Positions 59,770 through 64,000 of a stretch of 64,000 bases of DNA are shown piece after piece. The DNA is from Gnetum montanum. Taxonomy: Eukaryota; Streptophyta; Gnetopsida; Gnetales; Gnetaceae. Positions within the stretch are counted from its first letter, which is position 1, and each line of letters opens with the position of its first letter. The notes beneath the pieces were generated by a model that was not told the DNA's origin, ran no database searches, and saw only the letters and a program-made list of their open reading frames with translations. The position numbers were made by a program, and so were the translations under genes. Location of the stretch: positions 92,411 to 156,410 of the forward strand of contig MNCI01006576.1 in NCBI GenBank assembly GCA_015680685.1, written 5' to 3'.

Positions 59770-62560
59770 ATGAATCCAGATCAACCTTCCACATTTGACA
59801 TCAGGATCCACCCAAAGCATGCAGCACTAAGCCACGAACAATACAATTTTTTTTGTGCCAAAATCCAAGTAAGATTACTAGTGGATTACCTTGATTTGGA
59901 GGCAAAATAGGACTACAAACGAGTCCATCAAAATGGATAGGAGTACAACCCCTCTTTGTTTGACATAATCCCACTTATAGAATCCTACCACAAGTTATTG
60001 TCCCAACTCATCCATGCAAATAGGCACGATGCAAGGACAACCTACAAGGAAGCCTCACAGAAGGAGGAAGATGAGTTTGAGGCCTACTTCGAACGTGAGA
60101 GCCCCCTGTACACTATCTTCCAATAGTCGCTTCCTAGTACGGTGCCTCCTTTGTTTGTTCCACCCATACTATTTGAGATGGTAACCATGCCAATTCAGCC
60201 TTCCTTGCAAGCAACTACTACATTTGCCCAACCCTATACTCATGCAAGGGCCACCTCCCAGCTTTAAATGACTTAGGCATCCTACATCCCACTTGTCTCA
60301 TCAATGTCCATGGTCTCCGTCCAACCCACTCGTGTGTGGCCCACCTCGATCATTGTGTCCATTGCTCAGCTGATGCATCAACTAAATCTATTTACTATGA
60401 CATTAAATTGGTAATGCCCATCCACTACAATGTTAAACTGGCAACGACCATCTACCACAATGTTAAATTGGCAAACTCCACAACCAATAATTCGACCCTA
60501 TGATATGCAACCAACACAAGCCCAGCTAATGTAATCAGTTGGCACATCCTCAAGCTTGGATTAGGCATTCTAGCTAATCGAAAGCTTGATGGAGGAGATC
60601 AACCGACTCAAGGCTACCTCCTCTGACACCATCAAGGTGGTGAACTTCTACTAGGATGATCCCATAAGTCCTATGGTACCACCTCTAACTCTCCCAACTA
60701 GGGTCTAGCTGCCACAATTTATCAAGTACAATGGTGAAGGGGACCCCAATGCACACTTGGTCACATTTTGATCTGAGTGCCTACTCCTTCAAGCTTGGCC
60801 ACACGCCATCATGCATGTGTTCCCCATGTCACTCACTGGCAAGGCCTTAGACTGGTATCACACACTACCCAAGGCCTCAATCTCCTCTTTGGAGGATCTC
60901 ATAAGCCAGTTTGTGACACACTTCAGGTATAACCTAAAGCCTGAAGCAACCCTCGACTAGCTCATGTAGGTTAAGCAGGGGTCTTTAGAACCCGTGTCAA
61001 AATTCCTCCAACATTGGAATGCTACATTGATTGAAATGCATGAACCCCTAGTAGAGACACATCTACTAGTCATCTTCAAAGGTGCAGTGAATGACTTCAT
61101 CAAGTCCAAACTGTATTATCTAGCCCCGAAGTCTCTTAGCCAAGCCTTTTCCCAAACAAAAGGCATAGAGGAAGTAGCGCAAGCTAGCAATGATCCAACC
61201 AATGTGGCCTACAAAAATGAACATGCTCAGAAGCAAAACACAATAATGGCAACAGTGGCCACAAGCACAAAAGCAACCAATCAGGGCTCGACAACTAAGC
61301 AGCCCAAGGCCCTAGCTGACAAAACCACCAACTCTAGCACCAACTTACCTACATCGGTAGGGGCCACCCCAAGGCCCAACTTTTAGCGCAAGGCCCACTA
61401 AAAGTATACAATGCTACCAATGGAATCCTCTGAACTACCAAAGAAACTCTTGAAAGCTGGGAAAATCCAACACAAACATGTATCAGTGATTACCCACCAA
61501 AAACATGACAGGTATTACAAACTACTAAGGAACCCTACATTAGTAGTACCAAACAAGCCCCTGGTCCCACAACATTTTAAATTGGACCAATACTATCATT
61601 ACCACCAATTGTCCAATCACAGTACGGACAACTATCGTGCTTTGCAGGATGACCTGCAAAGAATGATAGAATGAGGTCAACTTGTGCTTGACACGGTGAG
61701 TCAATCCAACACAGACGATGCCTCCTATGTCATAAACTCCATTAGCATATGTGGTAAGTATAAACCTATGCAATAGCCTTTTGTGATCCATGTGCCTCCT
61801 AGTAAGGCAAGGATCCCCTCAACCTCCACAAACAAGAGGCCTCCCTTTGTTATCAAAGTGTGACCTTGGGCATCCACAACACCCTTTGTGGTCAAGGTCC
61901 CAAACCAACCATCCACTAAGATGTTAAATTAACATGATGCAACAACAACAACTGCTAAGTAGCCTTTTGTCATCAAGGTGCCACAACGAGTTAGCCTTGC
62001 AACAACTCCTAAATCACCATTCATCATAAGGATGTGACAACATGATGGCCCCTCACCTACTTGAAGCCTAATAGTGGGTAACATCTCGGTCCCTCCTCCT
62101 TCAAGGGTTGACCCCATTAGTAATCTAGGTAGGCCTACCAAATGGCAATGCAAGAGGATGAATGAGTGCCTCACAACCCTTATGGCTGAAGCAAAGGCTA
62201 TAACCAACAAGCAACAACCAAACACTGGGGTTCCTACCCCCAAGCAAGCCAAGTAAACCAAGCCCAAGTCCGCTTCACGAGAGATCTGTCTCTCAAGCCA
62301 CATGCAGGAAGTCAAGGCCAACACAGTAGCTAACAACAAGGAGTTTGTAGTTGCACTAACCTAGGTGAAACAAATGATCAAGCAAAAGAATACACTGTTG
62401 AGCTTGTACAACCTAGTCATGACCTCATCTACTCATTGCTAAGCCTTGGCATGAATGTTGGCCTCCATTCCTATTATAGAGGACATCCTTGCAGATGAGG
62501 CATCCATCTGTGCTATGATGTTTCCCTACAGCACCACAAGAATTAAGTTCAACATCCCTC
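59770..62560 (+). pseudogene. Gypsy gag of element C, single frame of about 930 codons
   Basis: The start at 59770 reads MNPDQPSTFDIRIHPKHAAL. One frame runs to about 62560 with scattered stops. A retrotransposon gag domain (capsid) lies at 60720-61190: LPQFIKYNGEGDPNAHL, MSLTGKALDWYHTLPKASIS, SLEDLISQFVTHFRYNLKPE and LLVIFKGAVNDFIKSKLYYL. A degraded knuckle (YYHYHQLSNHSTDNYRALQD) with Cys residues lost is at about 61587-61650, followed by a proline/threonine/valine-rich tail with repeats of PFVIKV. Three 30-bp repeats lie at 60392-60478. Confidence 0.78.
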
Positions 62561-63290
62561 GTGTTCTATGACGATGCAATTAAGGTCAACCCCAAACGAG
62601 GGGAGGTCACTACAACTCCATTATCAATTAGCATACATGTTGGGTAGTGTACCATCTGCAAAGTGCATGTCGATGATGGTGTAGCAACAAACATAGTCCT
62701 GTACTCCATTATCAACAAGCTAGGCTTGGCAGATGAAATCAGGCCAACCAAAACCACATGTCTAAAATCCTTCAATGGATCATGTGTCACCATCAGGGGT
62801 ACAATCAACCTAGCATTTGTGGTAGGAGAGCAATTTCCCACCAGTGTAGATTTCACTGTCATAGAGGAGATGCTAGGTTTCAACCTAATNTCCACCAGTG
62901 TAGATTTCACTGTCATAGAGGAGATGCTAGGTTTCAACCTAATTCTAGGTAGGCCTTGGCTAGCCCAACTACAGGCTTTCTCCTCTCCCATCCACAAAAA
63001 AATCCACCTTCCATATGAAGGTGGTTAAGTTATCATCCATGGTGATAACACCTTCTCTTCGACTATCCACAACATAGACATGGCACAAGTTTTGGAAGAG
63101 GAGTTTCTTGGTGGTACACCTACGGCAACCAACGCAGCACCTAAGGCTAACACACCCAAATGAGTGGTTGAAGCCAAAAGCCTCCCAGAGGATCCTAAGC
63201 CTTGCATGCCCCCTAATCCACGCCTGATTAGGAAGTAACTACATGGCCAAGAATTTCCCTTGGCCAAAAATGCACTAGGTGCCTACCTAC
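62561..63290 (+). pseudogene. Gypsy protease region of element C
   Basis: Frame-shifted relative to gag. CKVHVDDGVATNIVLYSIIN stands where retropepsins have VDDGAS/VDSGAS; then CLKSFNGSC, GTINLAFVVGEQFPTSVDFT and ILGRPWLAQLQAFSSPIHKK, the typical LGRPWL block. The region ends with NPRLIRK and HGQEFPLAKNALGAYLPFAS. A 52-bp exact duplication around an N at 62890 is an assembly defect. Confidence 0.75.
62890..62890. other. Single N between two identical 52-bp blocks
   Basis: The sequence ending at 62889 and the sequence from 62892 to 62943 are the same 52 bp. It looks like two contig ends that overlap but were joined with an N. Confidence 0.9.
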
Positions 63291-64000
63291 CCTTTGCCTC
63301 CACTTGCCATGCATTTTTTAGTTTCATTTACATCGCACTAGCCTATGCGTTTACATTTTACCTGCTCACCTAAATCACATATTTTGCTTTGTTTACACAT
63401 TTCTACTTTATTTACGCATTCATCGACTTAGCTTATACATTTCATTTGAAAAACATCAAAAATACATTAAAAAAATAAATAAAAAATGAAACTACAAAAA
63501 CACATGGCTGAAAATGCCTTAAACTAGCCCATGGCCCAGAATAGCCTAAAATTATCACTTTTTGCATTGCTTTCCTTTCATTCATCCATTTTAACTCTAT
63601 TTATGATAGGTGTTGCTTGATGTTGTTTTTTTTTCTAGTTGATTTTTGTAGGATCTTGTAGGGACAAAGCATGACCATGCATGCAACATCGCACCTTACA
63701 CAAGCAAGGTAAGCAATCCGCTATGACTATAAACTGGCATAGATCGTCCTTAGGTCATGACGTTAAACTAGCGCAACATTCACTATTTGCTATGACATTA
63801 AACTAGCATTCATTAGTCTACTAGGACTATAAACTAGCACATCACGGTCTGCCAGGACCTTAAACTATGTTCATGGTCTACCAGAACTTTAAACTAGCAT
63901 GTTGTTGATCTTTTGGAGCACTTGCCATTAGTGCGGCCTTGAGGGCACTCACAACATCATTGCCTCCCACCATTCTCCTGATCTTTTGAAGCACTTGTCA
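63291..64000 (+). repeat. 3' region of element C with TAAACTAGCA repeats
   Basis: AT-rich, without RT sequence. From 63721 to 63905 about six imperfect units of roughly 33 bp contain GACTATAAACTAGCA or GACCTTAAACTA. The same phrase, as TGTTAAACTGGCA, is in the 30-bp repeats inside gag at 60392-60478. Confidence 0.65.

Larger units (their letters stand above)
57426..64000 (+). mobile_element. Family-2 Gypsy element, copy C (gag and protease only in view)
   Basis: A 2 kb LTR (57426-59424), a primer-site candidate, a long gag frame, a protease, then non-coding repeat-bearing DNA to the end of the window. The LTR is related to the solo LTRs in gag of copies A and B. No RT was found after the protease, unlike autonomous Gypsy elements, but the element is not complete in the window. 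Confidence 0.75.

Noticed and set aside
1-64000. tRNA, rRNA or organelle insertions
   Set aside because: No tRNA-like or organellar stretch was noticed when reading both strands; a dedicated scan was not possible.

Overview
This is nuclear DNA of a seed plant. Old, heavily mutated LTR retrotransposons, only two cellular genes in 64 kb, and one intron of about 14.7 kb packed with nested insertions fit a large gymnosperm (conifer-like) genome best. That assignment is inference; no species can be named from the sequence alone.

Two host genes are supported. The first is COX19 (+ strand, coding exons 27146-27155, 27272-27360, 27616-27713 and 42403-42463), a twin-CX9C mitochondrial protein for cytochrome c oxidase assembly. 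The second is a cinnamoyl-CoA-reductase-like short-chain reductase (- strand, five exons between 46095 and 44391, 322 aa). The genes converge, with 1.9 kb of minisatellite-bearing DNA between them. COX19 intron 3 (27714-42402) holds tandem repeats, a Copia RNase H fragment, an RTE-type LINE tail, an internally deleted chromovirus and an L1-type LINE. The LINE is split by a complete Ty1/Copia element (37029-41857, LTRs of 640 and 639 bp, target duplication ACCCA).

Most of the rest belongs to one Ty3/Gypsy family, called here family 1. It is present three times: copy D (- strand, 10709 to beyond position 1), copy A (+, 13273-23765) and copy B (+, about 47395-57425). Its pol resembles the Athila/Tat branch. 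Deduced order: LTR - leader - gag (N-terminus M-A/S-S-S-H-R) - protease - RT/RNase H - integrase - 2 kb spacer with a TATA-like promoter and a short intron-like segment - a third long ORF (ORF3), at least 850 codons in copy D and ending in a coiled-coil-like region. ORF3 and its private promoter are the best candidates for something undescribed here.

Copies A and B share a solo LTR of a second family inserted at the same gag site, with a GAGGG-type target duplication, so they descend from one already-interrupted ancestor. A long element of that second family (copy C, 57426 to beyond 64000) truncates copy B. It has a 2 kb LTR containing a 44-bp minisatellite, encodes gag and protease, and shows no reverse transcriptase in the 700 bp that remain in the window, so it may be non-autonomous. 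No tRNA, rRNA, CRISPR or prokaryote-type system was seen.
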